Assembly (NCBI RefSeq): GCF_000014885.1
Contig: NC_011566.1
Location: 744,001 to 808,000 of the forward strand
DNA: 64,000 nucleotides
Origin: Shewanella piezotolerans WP3
GTDB taxonomy: Bacteria > Pseudomonadota > Gammaproteobacteria > Enterobacterales > Shewanellaceae
Direction of reading: 5' to 3'
Position numbers and translations under genes: made by a program. This document shows, piece by piece, positions 41,436 to 50,794 of the stretch. Each line of letters opens with the position of its first letter. The first letter of the stretch is position 1. The notes beneath the pieces are model-generated. The model was not told where the DNA came from and ran no database searches. It worked only from the letters and a program-made list of their open reading frames with translations.

Positions 41436-41918
41436 ATGAATATACAATCAATCACCTTAGATCTTAAAGACGAGCAGGCGACAGTTAGCTTAGGCAATAA
41501 GTTATCAACCTTGATTACGCCGCCATTAACGCTTTATTTGAGTGGCGATCTAGGGGCTGGTAAGACGACTTTTAGTCGTGGGCTAATCCAAAGCTTAGGT
41601 CATGACGGTGCAGTAAAAAGTCCTACTTATACTTTGGTTGAACCCTACGAAATAGCGGGCATTGACGTATTTCACTTTGATCTATACCGCCTCTATGATC
41701 CAGAAGAGTTGGAATTCATGGGCATACGTGATTATTTCACTGAACGTAGTTTGTGTATTGTAGAGTGGCCTGATCGTGGACATGGTCTATTACCGCAGGC
41801 TGATATACATATCTACATTAAATATGTTAATACTGGACGACAAATAGAATTACAGGCGTTCTCTACTAAGGGCGAAGAAATATTGGCGTGTTTAAATAAT
41901 AATGATAATAAACAATAA
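41436..41918 (+). CDS. tsaE: tRNA threonylcarbamoyladenosine biosynthesis ATPase TsaE
   Basis: A 160-residue P-loop ATPase needed with TsaB, TsaC and TsaD for t6A37 modification of tRNA. Walker A is SGDLGAGKTTFSRG (34-47), followed by KSPTYTLVEPY and FDLYRLYDPEELE, typical of the YjeE family. Its end overlaps amiB by 17 bases. Confidence 0.95.
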   Translation: MNIQSITLDLKDEQATVSLGNKLSTLITPPLTLYLSGDLGAGKTTFSRGLIQSLGHDGAVKSPTYTLVEPYEIAGIDVFHFDLYRLYDPEELEFMGIRDYFTERSLCIVEWPDRGHGLLPQADIHIYIKYVNTGRQIELQAFSTKGEEILACLNNNDNKQ

Positions 41919-43221
41919 TATATTTAAGTTAGCTCTACTATTACTTAGCTTATGTACTTCTTTTTTTGCGCAGAGCGCGAACAAACTCGAAGGCGTAAGA
42001 GTGTGGGCGGCGCCTGAATCGACACGTATTGTTTTTGATTTGAGCAAATCCCCGAATTACAGTCATTTCACATTAACCAATCCGTATCGCTTAGTTGTCG
42101 ATTTAAAATCGTCCTCCAATAAAGTCGACTTGGGTAAAATCGCCAATAATAGCAAGCTTGTTAAAAGAATAAGAAAGAGTTCGCCACCAGAGAAAGGCAC
42201 TCTCAGAATTGTTATTGATTTAACAAAGCCGCTTAAAGCAAATTTGTTTGCATTGCCACCAACGGCACCTTATGGCAATCGGTTGGTTGTTGATTTGGAC
42301 GGCGGTAGCACTAAGGTTAAAAGCAAGCCGAGTAAGCCCGCTACCGCTTTACGTGATGTTATCGTCGCTATCGATGCAGGTCATGGCGGAGATGACCCTG
42401 GATCTATTGGTCCTTCAGGCATGTACGAAAAGAAAGTGGTGCTGCAGATAGCAAAAAAGGTTGCGGCAAAAATTAATGCCACACCTGGAATGAAGGCAGT
42501 AATGACGAGGACTGGTGATTATTTCGTTAATTTGAACCGCCGTTCAGAGATTGCCCGCACCAGTAAAGCTGATCTGTTAATCTCAATTCATGCTGACGCT
42601 TTTACCTCTCCACAGCCTCGTGGGGCTTCAGTTTGGGTTTTATCTATGCGTCGAGCTAATAGTGAAATTGGTCGCTGGTTAGAGCAAAAAGAGAAGCATT
42701 CGGAGTTGTTGGGTGGTGCTGGTGAGATTATTCAAAATACCGACAATGAGCAATACTTGGCGATGACCTTACTCGATATGTCGATGGACCGTTCGATGGC
42801 GATCAGCCATAACATCGCAGGTGATGTGCTATCCAATTTGGGTAAAGTGACAAAGCTACACAAGCATAAGCCAGAGTCCGCTAGCTTTGCTGTGCTTAAG
42901 TCGCCTGATATCCCCTCAATATTGGTTGAGACTGGCTTTATCTCCAACCATAAAGAGGAACGCCTCCTTTCCCAAAGAGAGCATCAAAATAATCTCGCCA
43001 AAGCGGTGCATAAGGGCGTGGTTAAGTATTTTGAGGCCAACCCTCCGGTTAACTCTTTACTGGCGAGTAAAAGTAATACTAAGCATAAAGTCCGTAGCGG
43101 TGAATCATTGTCGGTTATTGCCCATCGATACCAGATCTCTATTAGTAGCTTAAAAAAAGCTAATAAACTGAAATCTGATTCTTTAAGAATAGGCCAGACA
43201 TTAGTAATACCGCGGGCGTAA
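41902..43221 (+). CDS. amiB: N-acetylmuramoyl-L-alanine amidase (AmiB type)
   Basis: A 439-residue periplasmic zinc amidase that splits septal peptidoglycan during division. It has a signal peptide (cleavage near AQSA), an AMIN domain (about 27-135) for septal targeting, and an Amidase_3 domain with H161 in AIDAGHGGDDPG, E176 and the catalytic Glu in LVETGFISN. A C-terminal LysM domain (about 394-439) is present; E. coli AmiB lacks one, but related amidases have it. Activation by an EnvC- or NlpD-type protein is expected. Confidence 0.93.
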   Translation: MIINNNIFKLALLLLSLCTSFFAQSANKLEGVRVWAAPESTRIVFDLSKSPNYSHFTLTNPYRLVVDLKSSSNKVDLGKIANNSKLVKRIRKSSPPEKGTLRIVIDLTKPLKANLFALPPTAPYGNRLVVDLDGGSTKVKSKPSKPATALRDVIVAIDAGHGGDDPGSIGPSGMYEKKVVLQIAKKVAAKINATPGMKAVMTRTGDYFVNLNRRSEIARTSKADLLISIHADAFTSPQPRGASVWVLSMRRANSEIGRWLEQKEKHSELLGGAGEIIQNTDNEQYLAMTLLDMSMDRSMAISHNIAGDVLSNLGKVTKLHKHKPESASFAVLKSPDIPSILVETGFISNHKEERLLSQREHQNNLAKAVHKGVVKYFEANPPVNSLLASKSNTKHKVRSGESLSVIAHRYQISISSLKKANKLKSDSLRIGQTLVIPRA

Positions 43222-43246
43222 AATGTTGCAGTTTAAAGAGTAAATA

Positions 43247-45109
43247 ATGGCTATAGAAAAATTACCCCCTCAACTTGCTAACCAAATAGCGGCAGGTGAA
43301 GTTGTTGAACGGCCTGCTTCTGTTATCAAGGAGTTGGTGGAAAACAGCTTAGATGCAGGTGCAACCCGAGTCGATATCGAAATAGACAAAGGTGGCAGCA
43401 AACTGATCCGTATTCGAGATAATGGTTTTGGGATCCCTAAGCAAGACTTGAGCTTAGCCTTATCTCGTCATGCGACATCAAAGCTTAAATCTCTTGATGA
43501 TTTAGAAGCCATTATGAGCTTTGGATTTCGCGGTGAAGCGTTAGCCAGTATCAGCTCAGTTTCGCGCCTAACGTTAACGTCCAGAACCGAAACCCAAGCT
43601 GAAGCATGGCAGGCGAAAGCTGAAGGCACCGAGATGGCGGTGCAAATACTGCCAGCAGCTCATCCTGTTGGAACCACTATCGAAGCCGTTGACCTGTTTT
43701 TTAATACTCCCGCGCGCCGTCGTTTTTTAAAAAGTGATAAAACTGAGTTTACCCATATCGATGAGTGGCTAAAGCGAATCGCTTTGGTTAGAAGAGATAT
43801 TCATTTTACGCTAAAACACAACGGTAAAAGTGTACGCAATTATCGACCTGCAATGACCGAAATCCAATATTTGCAGCGTTTGGGACAAGTTTGCGGTAAA
43901 GCATTTGCAGAAACGTGTTTGCATATAAGCTGTTCTCATAACGATCTGACATTAAGTGGCTACTTACAAGCACCTGGTGCAGCCAGCGGCTATTGTGAAA
44001 CGCAGTACTTCTATGTCAATGGTCGCTTGGTAAAAGACAGGTTAGTGAACCATGCGGTGAGACAAGCATTCTCTGAATATGCAGCAGGCGTTTCGCCTGG
44101 CTATGTGCTGATGCTCGAGTTAGACCCTCACCAAGTTGACGTCAACGTACATCCCGCTAAGCATGAAGTGCGTTTTCATCAGAGCCGTTACGTGCATGAT
44201 TATATCTTGCAAGCTCTGCAATCCGCTATGGCGCAGTCATCTGAACTGGGGCTTGAGGCACAGCCAGAGCCTACAGATGAAAGTGGAGCAGCTTTTGAAT
44301 CTAACAGTACAAATAGTAATGTTTCCTCTACCAGTTATAGTGAGCCAAATACAAAGCCTGTAGCAGTCAATGAGCGCCCTTTGACGACAACAGCAACAAG
44401 CTATAATCAAGGGCAGTCTAGCTATAGAACACCTTTAAGACCTGCGACTCATAGGGCTGATGTGGAACTGCCCAGCCAAAGTAGCTTAGAAGCTTATGCT
44501 AGTTTGCTAAGTCGCAGTAGTGCTGAACCCGCAAGCGGCAAAGTGGTCAGTAATCCGCATGCTTCGGCGGTGTCGGACGCTAGCGTGAAGATGCCTGCAG
44601 TGTTGGCTGATAAATATTGGGTAATAGTCGAAGAGGATAGTATCCGCTTACTGAGTATTGCTGATGTTATTAAAGAGACCGCACGGCAACAGATCCAAGC
44701 TAAATTGGCGCAGGGGTTAGTGGGCCAACCTTTGCTGATGCCTGTCGCTGTTCCTGTCGATGATAATTGGAATGAAGTCATTGAAACTCGTGAAATATTG
44801 CTAAGAAAGTTGGGAATTGAGCTATCTATCCGGCTCGGGCAGTTGATTATTAAAAAAGTGCCCCCATATCTGAGAGACAGTCAATTGGCTGTTTTGATCC
44901 CAGAGTTATTACAGTGGATCCGATTTGAAGAGCCGAGCGATGACGCATTAGTTCATTGGCTCACTACACAAGCTTCGAGTCGTTTTACTGCCAGCGCCGA
45001 GGCCTGGTTAGCATTTAGTACATTAGATAGCAGCGCAAAAAGCGCTCTTTATAACCAAAGCCAAGAACTTCCTTGGCAGCAATGGATGAAAGAATCTCAG
45101 AGTGACTGA
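43247..45109 (+). CDS. mutL: DNA mismatch repair protein MutL
   Basis: A 620-residue GHKL ATPase linking MutS to downstream repair. Motifs are [35 protein letters not shown] and [12 protein letters not shown] in the N-terminal 330 residues. A variable Ser/Thr/Asn-rich linker (about 340-440) follows, then the C-terminal dimerisation domain. No DQHAAxER endonuclease motif is visible, as expected for the Dam/MutH type. It overlaps miaA by 8 bases. Confidence 0.96.
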   Translation: MAIEKLPPQLANQIAAGEVVERPASVIKELVENSLDAGATRVDIEIDKGGSKLIRIRDNGFGIPKQDLSLALSRHATSKLKSLDDLEAIMSFGFRGEALASISSVSRLTLTSRTETQAEAWQAKAEGTEMAVQILPAAHPVGTTIEAVDLFFNTPARRRFLKSDKTEFTHIDEWLKRIALVRRDIHFTLKHNGKSVRNYRPAMTEIQYLQRLGQVCGKAFAETCLHISCSHNDLTLSGYLQAPGAASGYCETQYFYVNGRLVKDRLVNHAVRQAFSEYAAGVSPGYVLMLELDPHQVDVNVHPAKHEVRFHQSRYVHDYILQALQSAMAQSSELGLEAQPEPTDESGAAFESNSTNSNVSSTSYSEPNTKPVAVNERPLTTTATSYNQGQSSYRTPLRPATHRADVELPSQSSLEAYASLLSRSSAEPASGKVVSNPHASAVSDASVKMPAVLADKYWVIVEEDSIRLLSIADVIKETARQQIQAKLAQGLVGQPLLMPVAVPVDDNWNEVIETREILLRKLGIELSIRLGQLIIKKVPPYLRDSQLAVLIPELLQWIRFEEPSDDALVHWLTTQASSRFTASAEAWLAFSTLDSSAKSALYNQSQELPWQQWMKESQSD

Positions 45110-46028
45110 ACAGAGAAAACATAAAGTTATCACCTTAATGGGCCCAACCGCTTCAGGTAAAACTGCGTTGGCTATTGAGTTGGTAAAAAATTATGACTGC
45201 GAAATTATTTCCGTGGACTCGGCATTGATCTACCAACAAATGGACGTTGGCAGTGCTAAGCCGGATGCCGCAGAGCTTGCTGTTGCTCCTCATCATCTGA
45301 TTGATATTATCGACCCTGCAGATAGCTACTCTGCCGCAGACTTTAGAAAAGACGCATTGCTCAAAATAGAAGATATCATCAGCCGAGGTAAGACCCCGTT
45401 ACTGGTGGGTGGCACTATGATGTATTTTAAAGCTTTGATAGAAGGCTTATCGCCTCTTCCGGGGGCCAATGATGAGATTCGAGCGCAAATAGCGGTAGAA
45501 GCACAAGCCAATGGCTGGCAAGCTCTGCATGATCAATTGAAAGAGGTTGATCCCGTTGCGGCAGCGCGTATCCATCCAAATGATCCGCAAAGATTAGCTA
45601 GGGCATTAGAGGTTTTCCGGATAAGTGGCAAGTCCTTAACTGAGTTAACGAAAGTAAAGTCAGAGGCATTCCCTTATGAAGCGATACAATTTGCGATTGC
45701 ACCTAACGACAGAAAGGTGTTACATAAAGCAATAGAAACTCGTTTTAAGGCTATGTTAGGTCTAGGGTTTGTTGAAGAAGTTAAAAAATTGAAGTCCCGT
45801 GATGACTTACATTTAGAACTGCCCTCTATGCGCTGCGTAGGCTATCGACAATGTTGGCAGCATTTAGATGGTGAATATGACTATGAAACTATGGTTGAAA
45901 AAGCTATTGTGGCTACTAGGCAATTAGCAAAACGTCAATTAACATGGTTGCGTGGTTGGCCAGACTTAATTTGGCTTGAAAGCGGTGCTGAAAATAATCT
46001 TGATACAGTATTGCGATATAGTCGCTAG
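45102..46028 (+). CDS. miaA: tRNA dimethylallyltransferase
   Basis: A 308-residue enzyme adding a dimethylallyl group to A37 of tRNAs that read UNN codons. The P loop is [12 protein letters not shown] (13-24), followed by [19 protein letters not shown] and the [18 protein letters not shown] and [11 protein letters not shown] regions. The start is GTG 45102 inside the end of mutL. In E. coli promoters for hfq lie within miaA; the 95-bp gap before hfq leaves room for one here. Confidence 0.95.
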   Translation: MTEQRKHKVITLMGPTASGKTALAIELVKNYDCEIISVDSALIYQQMDVGSAKPDAAELAVAPHHLIDIIDPADSYSAADFRKDALLKIEDIISRGKTPLLVGGTMMYFKALIEGLSPLPGANDEIRAQIAVEAQANGWQALHDQLKEVDPVAAARIHPNDPQRLARALEVFRISGKSLTELTKVKSEAFPYEAIQFAIAPNDRKVLHKAIETRFKAMLGLGFVEEVKKLKSRDDLHLELPSMRCVGYRQCWQHLDGEYDYETMVEKAIVATRQLAKRQLTWLRGWPDLIWLESGAENNLDTVLRYSR

Positions 46029-46123
46029 CTAATTGGCGATAGCTGTATAATACTAAAACCAAAGAATAAAGTTTTCTAGTATTAGAATTACTATTGATAT
46101 TACATAAAAAAGGAAATTAGAAA

Positions 46124-46402
46124 ATGGCAAAGGGGCAATCTTTACAAGACCCGTTTTTGAACGCATTGCGTCGTGAACGCGTTCCAGTATCTATTTATCT
46201 TGTTAACGGCATTAAGTTACAAGGACAAGTTGAGTCTTTTGATCAGTTTGTAATTTTACTTAAAAACACAGTAAGCCAGATGGTTTACAAGCATGCCATT
46301 TCTACTGTGGTGCCATCACGCCCATTTAACGTGAGTAACCATCAGGCGACAAATGCACAAGCTGGTTATAACGCTCAGCATGACGAAACTGATGAGAAGT
46401 AA
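46124..46402 (+). CDS. hfq: RNA chaperone Hfq
   Basis: A 92-residue Sm-like protein that forms hexameric rings and pairs small RNAs with mRNAs. The Sm1 motif [20 protein letters not shown] is followed by Sm2 with Y55-K56-H57. Proximal-face residues Q8 and D9 and rim residues R16, R17 and R19 are present. The C-terminal tail is short (about 25 residues) and rich in N, Q, D and E. The ribosome site is AAAGGAAA. Confidence 0.97.
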   Translation: MAKGQSLQDPFLNALRRERVPVSIYLVNGIKLQGQVESFDQFVILLKNTVSQMVYKHAISTVVPSRPFNVSNHQATNAQAGYNAQHDETDEK

Positions 46403-46422
46403 TTTTTTGAGGAGATTGCTTT

Positions 46423-47718
46423 TTGTTTGATCGTTATGAGGCAGGAGAACGTGCGGTACTTGTCCATATCGACTTCTCTGATGAAGACAACCGAGAAGAC
46501 CTAGTAGAGCTTAAACTTTTAGTTGAATCTGCTGGTGCTCAATCTATCGGTGTCATTACAGGAAGTCGACGGGCACCTGACCGTAAGTTTTTTGTCGGTT
46601 CGGGTAAAGCTGAAGAATTAGCTGCGATGGTTGCGGCAACAGATGCCAATGTGGTGATATTTAACCACGCACTTAGCCCAGCTCAAGAGCGTAATGTTGA
46701 GCATTTGTGCGAATGTCGAGTGCTCGACAGAACAGCGTTGATCTTAGATATTTTTGCTCAGAGAGCGAGAACCTATGAAGGCAAGTTACAGGTGGAGCTA
46801 GCGCAACTGCGCCACATGTCTACACGCCTAATCAGAGGTTGGACGCATCTAGAAAGACAAAAGGGTGGAATTGGCCTTCGTGGGCCAGGTGAAACCCAGC
46901 TTGAAACTGATAGGCGTTTATTGAGAGGGCGAATTCGAACAATTAATAAGCGTTTAGCAAAAGTTGATAAACAGCGTGATCAAAGTCGTAGAGCCAGACA
47001 ACGAAGTGATATGTCGACGGTTTCTTTAGTCGGTTACACCAATGCTGGTAAATCGACACTATTTAATGCATTAACAGCGTCAGATGTTTACGCTGCTGAT
47101 CAACTCTTCGCTACGTTAGATCCTACATTGCGAAAGCTGGAACTGCCTGACGGTCATATTGTTTTGGCGGATACCGTAGGGTTTATTAGGCATTTGCCTC
47201 ATGACCTTGTTGCTGCATTTAAAGCGACATTGCAGGAAACACGACAAGCAGATTTGTTATTGCATGTTGTCGATAGCGCAGATGAAAATATGGCTGATAA
47301 TTTTGAGCAGGTACAAAGCGTGCTCAAAGAGATCGACGCCGACGAAATTCCTCAGTTGATTATATGTAATAAAATCGATCTGCTGGATGAGGTGAAACCT
47401 CGCATTGATTATGATGACGAAGGTAAGCCAATTAGAGTCTGGGTATCTGCCCAGCAGCAAAAAGGCTTGGAACTAGTTCAAGAAGCGATCAACGATTTAG
47501 TTGGTAAAGCTGTCAAAGAACTAGCCTTGCAAATCCCTGCTTCGGCAGGGCACTATCTTGGCCAGTTTTATAAACTGGATGTAATACAGCAGAAAGAGTA
47601 TGACGATCTGGGGAACTGTATGATCTCTGTACGCTTGTTAGAAGCCGATTGGCGTCGACTGGTTAAGCAGAGCCTTGGTGAAATAGAAACTTTTATCGTC
47701 GATGATGTCGCCGTATAA
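46423..47718 (+). CDS. hflX: Ribosome-associated GTPase HflX
   Basis: A 431-residue GTPase that splits stalled or stressed ribosomes. The N-terminal HflX domain has GSRRAPDRKFFVGSGKAEEL. A coiled-coil region with GGIGLRGPGETQLETDRR follows, then the G domain: G1 GYTNAGKST (204-212), G3 DTVGF and G4 NKID. The start is TTG 46423, with GAGGAG upstream. It is 20 bp behind hfq. Confidence 0.95.
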   Translation: MFDRYEAGERAVLVHIDFSDEDNREDLVELKLLVESAGAQSIGVITGSRRAPDRKFFVGSGKAEELAAMVAATDANVVIFNHALSPAQERNVEHLCECRVLDRTALILDIFAQRARTYEGKLQVELAQLRHMSTRLIRGWTHLERQKGGIGLRGPGETQLETDRRLLRGRIRTINKRLAKVDKQRDQSRRARQRSDMSTVSLVGYTNAGKSTLFNALTASDVYAADQLFATLDPTLRKLELPDGHIVLADTVGFIRHLPHDLVAAFKATLQETRQADLLLHVVDSADENMADNFEQVQSVLKEIDADEIPQLIICNKIDLLDEVKPRIDYDDEGKPIRVWVSAQQQKGLELVQEAINDLVGKAVKELALQIPASAGHYLGQFYKLDVIQQKEYDDLGNCMISVRLLEADWRRLVKQSLGEIETFIVDDVAV

Positions 47719-47767
47719 ATAGTAATTTTTAGTAATCTCGTTTATTTCATACACTATGGAGTACTAA

Positions 47768-48907
47768 ATGGCTTGGAACGAGCCCGGTAACAAGGGTCAA
47801 GACCCTTGGGGAAAGAAAGGTGGTAACGATAAGGGACCACCAGATCTAGATGAAGTTTTTCGTAACCTTTCTAAACGCTTTGGCGGAAAAGGTAATGGTT
47901 CGGGCAATGGCATAAGTTCAATGAGCTTAGTGATTGTTTTAGCTATTGCTGTTGTGGTTTGGGGGCTATCTGGCTTCTACACAGTGAAAGAAGCTGAGAA
48001 AGGTGTTGAGTTGCGTTTTGGTGGCTATATTGGAGAAGTTGATCCAGGCCTACAATGGAAAGCAACCTTCATTGATGAAGTTACTCCAGTGAACGTGCAA
48101 ACTGTTCGCTCGATCCCTGCTTCTGGTAGCATGCTAACAGCCGATGAGAACGTAGTTTTAGTGCAACTCGACGTACAGTTTCGCGTTAATAATGCCAAAA
48201 ACTATCTTTACAGCGTAGTTGACGCAGATGCTAGTTTACGTGAAGCCACTGACAGTGCATTGCGTTATGTGATCGGTCACAACACCATGGACGATATTTT
48301 GACTACAGGTCGAGATAAGATCCGTCGTGATACGTGGAACGAAATCGAGCGTATTATCGAACCTTATCAACTAGGTATCGTGATTGTTGACGTTAACTTC
48401 TTGCCTGCTCGTCCACCTGAAGAGGTTAAAGATGCCTTTGATGACGCGATCGCAGCTCAAGAAGATGAACAACGCTTTATCCGTGAAGCTGAAGCATACT
48501 CTCGTCAGTTAGAGCCTAAGGTTCGTGGTACTGTACAAAGAATGGATCAACAAGCTAAAGCTTATAAGCAAAGAGTCACGCTTGAAGCGCAAGGTAAAGT
48601 TGCCCGCTTTGAACAGTTGCTTCCTGAATATCAGGCGGCCCCAGATGTTACTCGTGAGCGTATGTATTTCGATACGATGCAAGAAGTCATGAGTGGGACC
48701 AGCAAGGTTCTTATTGATGCTAAAAATAGCGGCAACTTAATGTATTTGCCACTCGATAAGTTGATGCAAAATAGCCAGTCAAATAAGTCTGTTAGCTCTA
48801 AAAGTAAACCCGCACAGCCTATAATGTCGGTCAACAGCACGACAAATAATAGCAGTATGCCTCTTGATGGTCGTCCATCAAGAGGTGAACGTACGGGGAG
48901 GAATTAA
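47768..48907 (+). CDS. hflK: FtsH protease modulator HflK
   Basis: A 379-residue SPFH/prohibitin-domain protein. It forms with HflC a large inner-membrane cage around the FtsH protease. A Gly/Lys/Asp-rich cytoplasmic N-terminus (about 1-50) precedes one TM (about 57-75) and the periplasmic SPFH domain. The start PGNKGQDPWGKKGGNDKGPP is typical of HflK. It is 2 bp from hflC. Confidence 0.95.
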   Translation: MAWNEPGNKGQDPWGKKGGNDKGPPDLDEVFRNLSKRFGGKGNGSGNGISSMSLVIVLAIAVVVWGLSGFYTVKEAEKGVELRFGGYIGEVDPGLQWKATFIDEVTPVNVQTVRSIPASGSMLTADENVVLVQLDVQFRVNNAKNYLYSVVDADASLREATDSALRYVIGHNTMDDILTTGRDKIRRDTWNEIERIIEPYQLGIVIVDVNFLPARPPEEVKDAFDDAIAAQEDEQRFIREAEAYSRQLEPKVRGTVQRMDQQAKAYKQRVTLEAQGKVARFEQLLPEYQAAPDVTRERMYFDTMQEVMSGTSKVLIDAKNSGNLMYLPLDKLMQNSQSNKSVSSKSKPAQPIMSVNSTTNNSSMPLDGRPSRGERTGRN

Positions 48908-48909
48908 GT

Positions 48910-49788
48910 ATGGGTAAATTTACTGCGGTAATAGCAGCTGTACTTGTTGCAATTATTTTGTCATCACTTTTAGTCGTTAATGAAGGCGAACGAGCTATTG
49001 TTTCTCGCTTTGGTAAAGTCCTAAAAGATGACGGTGTTACACGCGTTTATACGCCTGGCTTACACATTAAGATCCCTGGCCTTGATAAAATCAAGTTCAT
49101 GGATTCTCGTGTACAGACGCTAGATGGTGCAGCAGACCGCTTTGTAACTTCAGAGAAGAAAGATCTTATGGTCGATTCTTATGTGAAGTGGCGCATCTTG
49201 GATTTTGAACGTTACTACTTGTCAACCAATGGCGGTATTAAGGCCAATGCTGAAACCTTGCTACAACGCAAGATCAATAATGACCTTCGTACTGAGTTCG
49301 GTCGTCGTACGATTAAAGAGATCGTTTCGGGAAGTCGTGATGAGCTGCAATCTGATGCACTTGAAAATGCTTCAGAGAGTGCTGCTGACTTAGGTATCGA
49401 AGTTGTTGACGTTCGTGTTAAGCAGATCAATCTGCCGGCAAACGTCAGTACCAGTATTTACCAGCGTATGCGTGCTGAGCGCCAAGCTGTTGCGAAAGAG
49501 CATCGCGCTCAAGGGCAAGAGCAAGCTGAGATCATTCGCGCTAAGACAGATGCTAGTGTGACGATTCAAACGGCAGAAGCTCAGCGTTTAGCGCTGACGA
49601 CTCGTGGTGAAGGTGATGCGCAGGCCGCTAAAATATATGCTGACGCTTACACTAAAGACCCTGAGTTCTTTAGCTTTATGCGAAGCTTAGATGCGTATAA
49701 AGAGAGCTTTGATGGTGACCGTGATGTCATGGTGCTTGAACCTGATAGTGAATTCTTTAGATATATGAAGAGCTCTACAGGTAAATAA
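48910..49788 (+). CDS. hflC: FtsH protease modulator HflC
   Basis: A 292-residue partner of HflK. It has an N-terminal TM anchor (about 5-22) and an SPFH domain with VNEGERAIVSRFGKVLKD and QQRMRAERQAVAKEHRAQGQ-like coiled-coil sequence (about 175-240). It closes the hfl operon and is followed by a strong terminator. Confidence 0.95.
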   Translation: MGKFTAVIAAVLVAIILSSLLVVNEGERAIVSRFGKVLKDDGVTRVYTPGLHIKIPGLDKIKFMDSRVQTLDGAADRFVTSEKKDLMVDSYVKWRILDFERYYLSTNGGIKANAETLLQRKINNDLRTEFGRRTIKEIVSGSRDELQSDALENASESAADLGIEVVDVRVKQINLPANVSTSIYQRMRAERQAVAKEHRAQGQEQAEIIRAKTDASVTIQTAEAQRLALTTRGEGDAQAAKIYADAYTKDPEFFSFMRSLDAYKESFDGDRDVMVLEPDSEFFRYMKSSTGK

Positions 49789-49804
49789 CCTTATCGCTTG
49801 AGCA

Positions 49805-49837
49805 TAAAAGGCCTAACAAAAGTTAGGCCTTTTTTAT
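49805..49837 (+). terminator. Terminator of the hfl operon
   Basis: AAAAGGCCTAAC-AAAA-GTTAGGCCTTTTTT, a 12-bp stem with T6, lies 17 bp after hflC. Confidence 0.9.
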
Positions 49838-50203
49838 GCGCGAGAGATTTAATTTTTTGACCTGAACTTAATTCCCACCTATTCAGTCAACTATTCTGCT
49901 GTATCGACAATAACCTTACTTTAGAATGTATAAGTGGCTAATTTAGAACAAGATAATTAAAATGTATTTTCATGTTCTTTTAAGTTAATTTACATAAAAT
50001 GTTAGCTGAGATGCTTTCTTTTTGTGCAGAATGGCCACTAAAAGCAACATAGTTAACTTTGTTGTGTGTTTTAACTATGATCTGGTTCTAATTTTTGGCT
50101 ATAATGAGCCCCGCCTCAAATTTAGATTTTTAATCTCTGGCTTAAGCCAGAATTTAAGAAACTTAATAAAACAAAAATTCCAACACTCTCTGGAGACAAG
50201 TGG
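49838..50203. other. 366-bp leader region of the cytochrome bc1 operon
   Basis: An AT-rich non-coding region. It contains a -10-like TATAAT at 50100-50105 and a perfect 9-bp inverted repeat listed separately. The ribosome site CTGGAGA precedes the petA ATG at 50204. A 61-codon frame inside it has no ribosome site and is not credible. Confidence 0.5.
50048..50079. promoter_or_regulatory. Perfect 9-bp inverted repeat at the petA promoter
   Basis: CATAGTTAA (50048-50056) and TTAACTATG (50071-50079) are exact complements separated by 14 bases. The right arm ends 20 bases before the TATAAT at 50100, so it would overlap the -35 region of a promoter there. It may be an operator; the regulator is unknown. 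Confidence 0.45.
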
Positions 50204-50794
50204 ATGAGCAATGCGCCAGTCGATACCGGACGTCGCAGATTTCTGACCGCAGCAACCGCCGTAGTAGGTGGTGCTGGTGCCGCTGCTGTAGCGGTTCCGT
50301 TTATAAAGTCATGGAATCCGAGTGCCAAAGCGAAAGCAGCAGGTGCGCCGGTTGAAGTAAACATAAGTAAAGTCGAGCCAGGTCAACTTATTCGAGTTGA
50401 ATGGCGTGGTAAACCTGTATGGGTTGTTCGTCGTACACAGGAGATCTTAGATGGTCTGCCTACTATTGACGCTCAGCTTCGCGATCCAGACTCTGTTGAA
50501 CCACAGCAGCCTGTATACGCACAAAACCCAGGGCGTTCAATTAAGGCAGAATATTTCATAGCCGTTGGCTTGTGTACTCACCTAGGTTGTTCTCCAACTT
50601 ACTTACCAGACACGTTTGGTGAGCAAGTCGAGGGTGTTGCTTCAGGATTCTTCTGTCCTTGTCACGGTTCTAAGTTTGATATGGCTGGTCGCGTATTCCA
50701 AGGTGTACCTGCGCCATTGAACTTGGTTATCCCTCCACATCAGTATATTGATGATGGCACCGTGATTATCGGTGTTGATAAAGGAGCTGCGTAA
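50204..50794 (+). CDS. petA: Ubiquinol-cytochrome c reductase iron-sulfur subunit (Rieske)
   Basis: A 196-residue Rieske [2Fe-2S] protein, exported folded by the Tat pathway (GRRRFLTAATA, then an N-terminal TM anchor up to about 35). Cluster ligands are C124 and H126 (CTHLGC) and C151 and H154 (CPCHGS), with C129 and C153 forming the disulfide. Its stop overlaps the petB start by one base. Confidence 0.96.
   Translation: MSNAPVDTGRRRFLTAATAVVGGAGAAAVAVPFIKSWNPSAKAKAAGAPVEVNISKVEPGQLIRVEWRGKPVWVVRRTQEILDGLPTIDAQLRDPDSVEPQQPVYAQNPGRSIKAEYFIAVGLCTHLGCSPTYLPDTFGEQVEGVASGFFCPCHGSKFDMAGRVFQGVPAPLNLVIPPHQYIDDGTVIIGVDKGAA

Noticed and set aside
50022..50207. 61-codon frame in the petA leader
   Set aside because: Overlaps the predicted promoter and the petA start, has no ribosome site and is hydrophobic by AT composition only.
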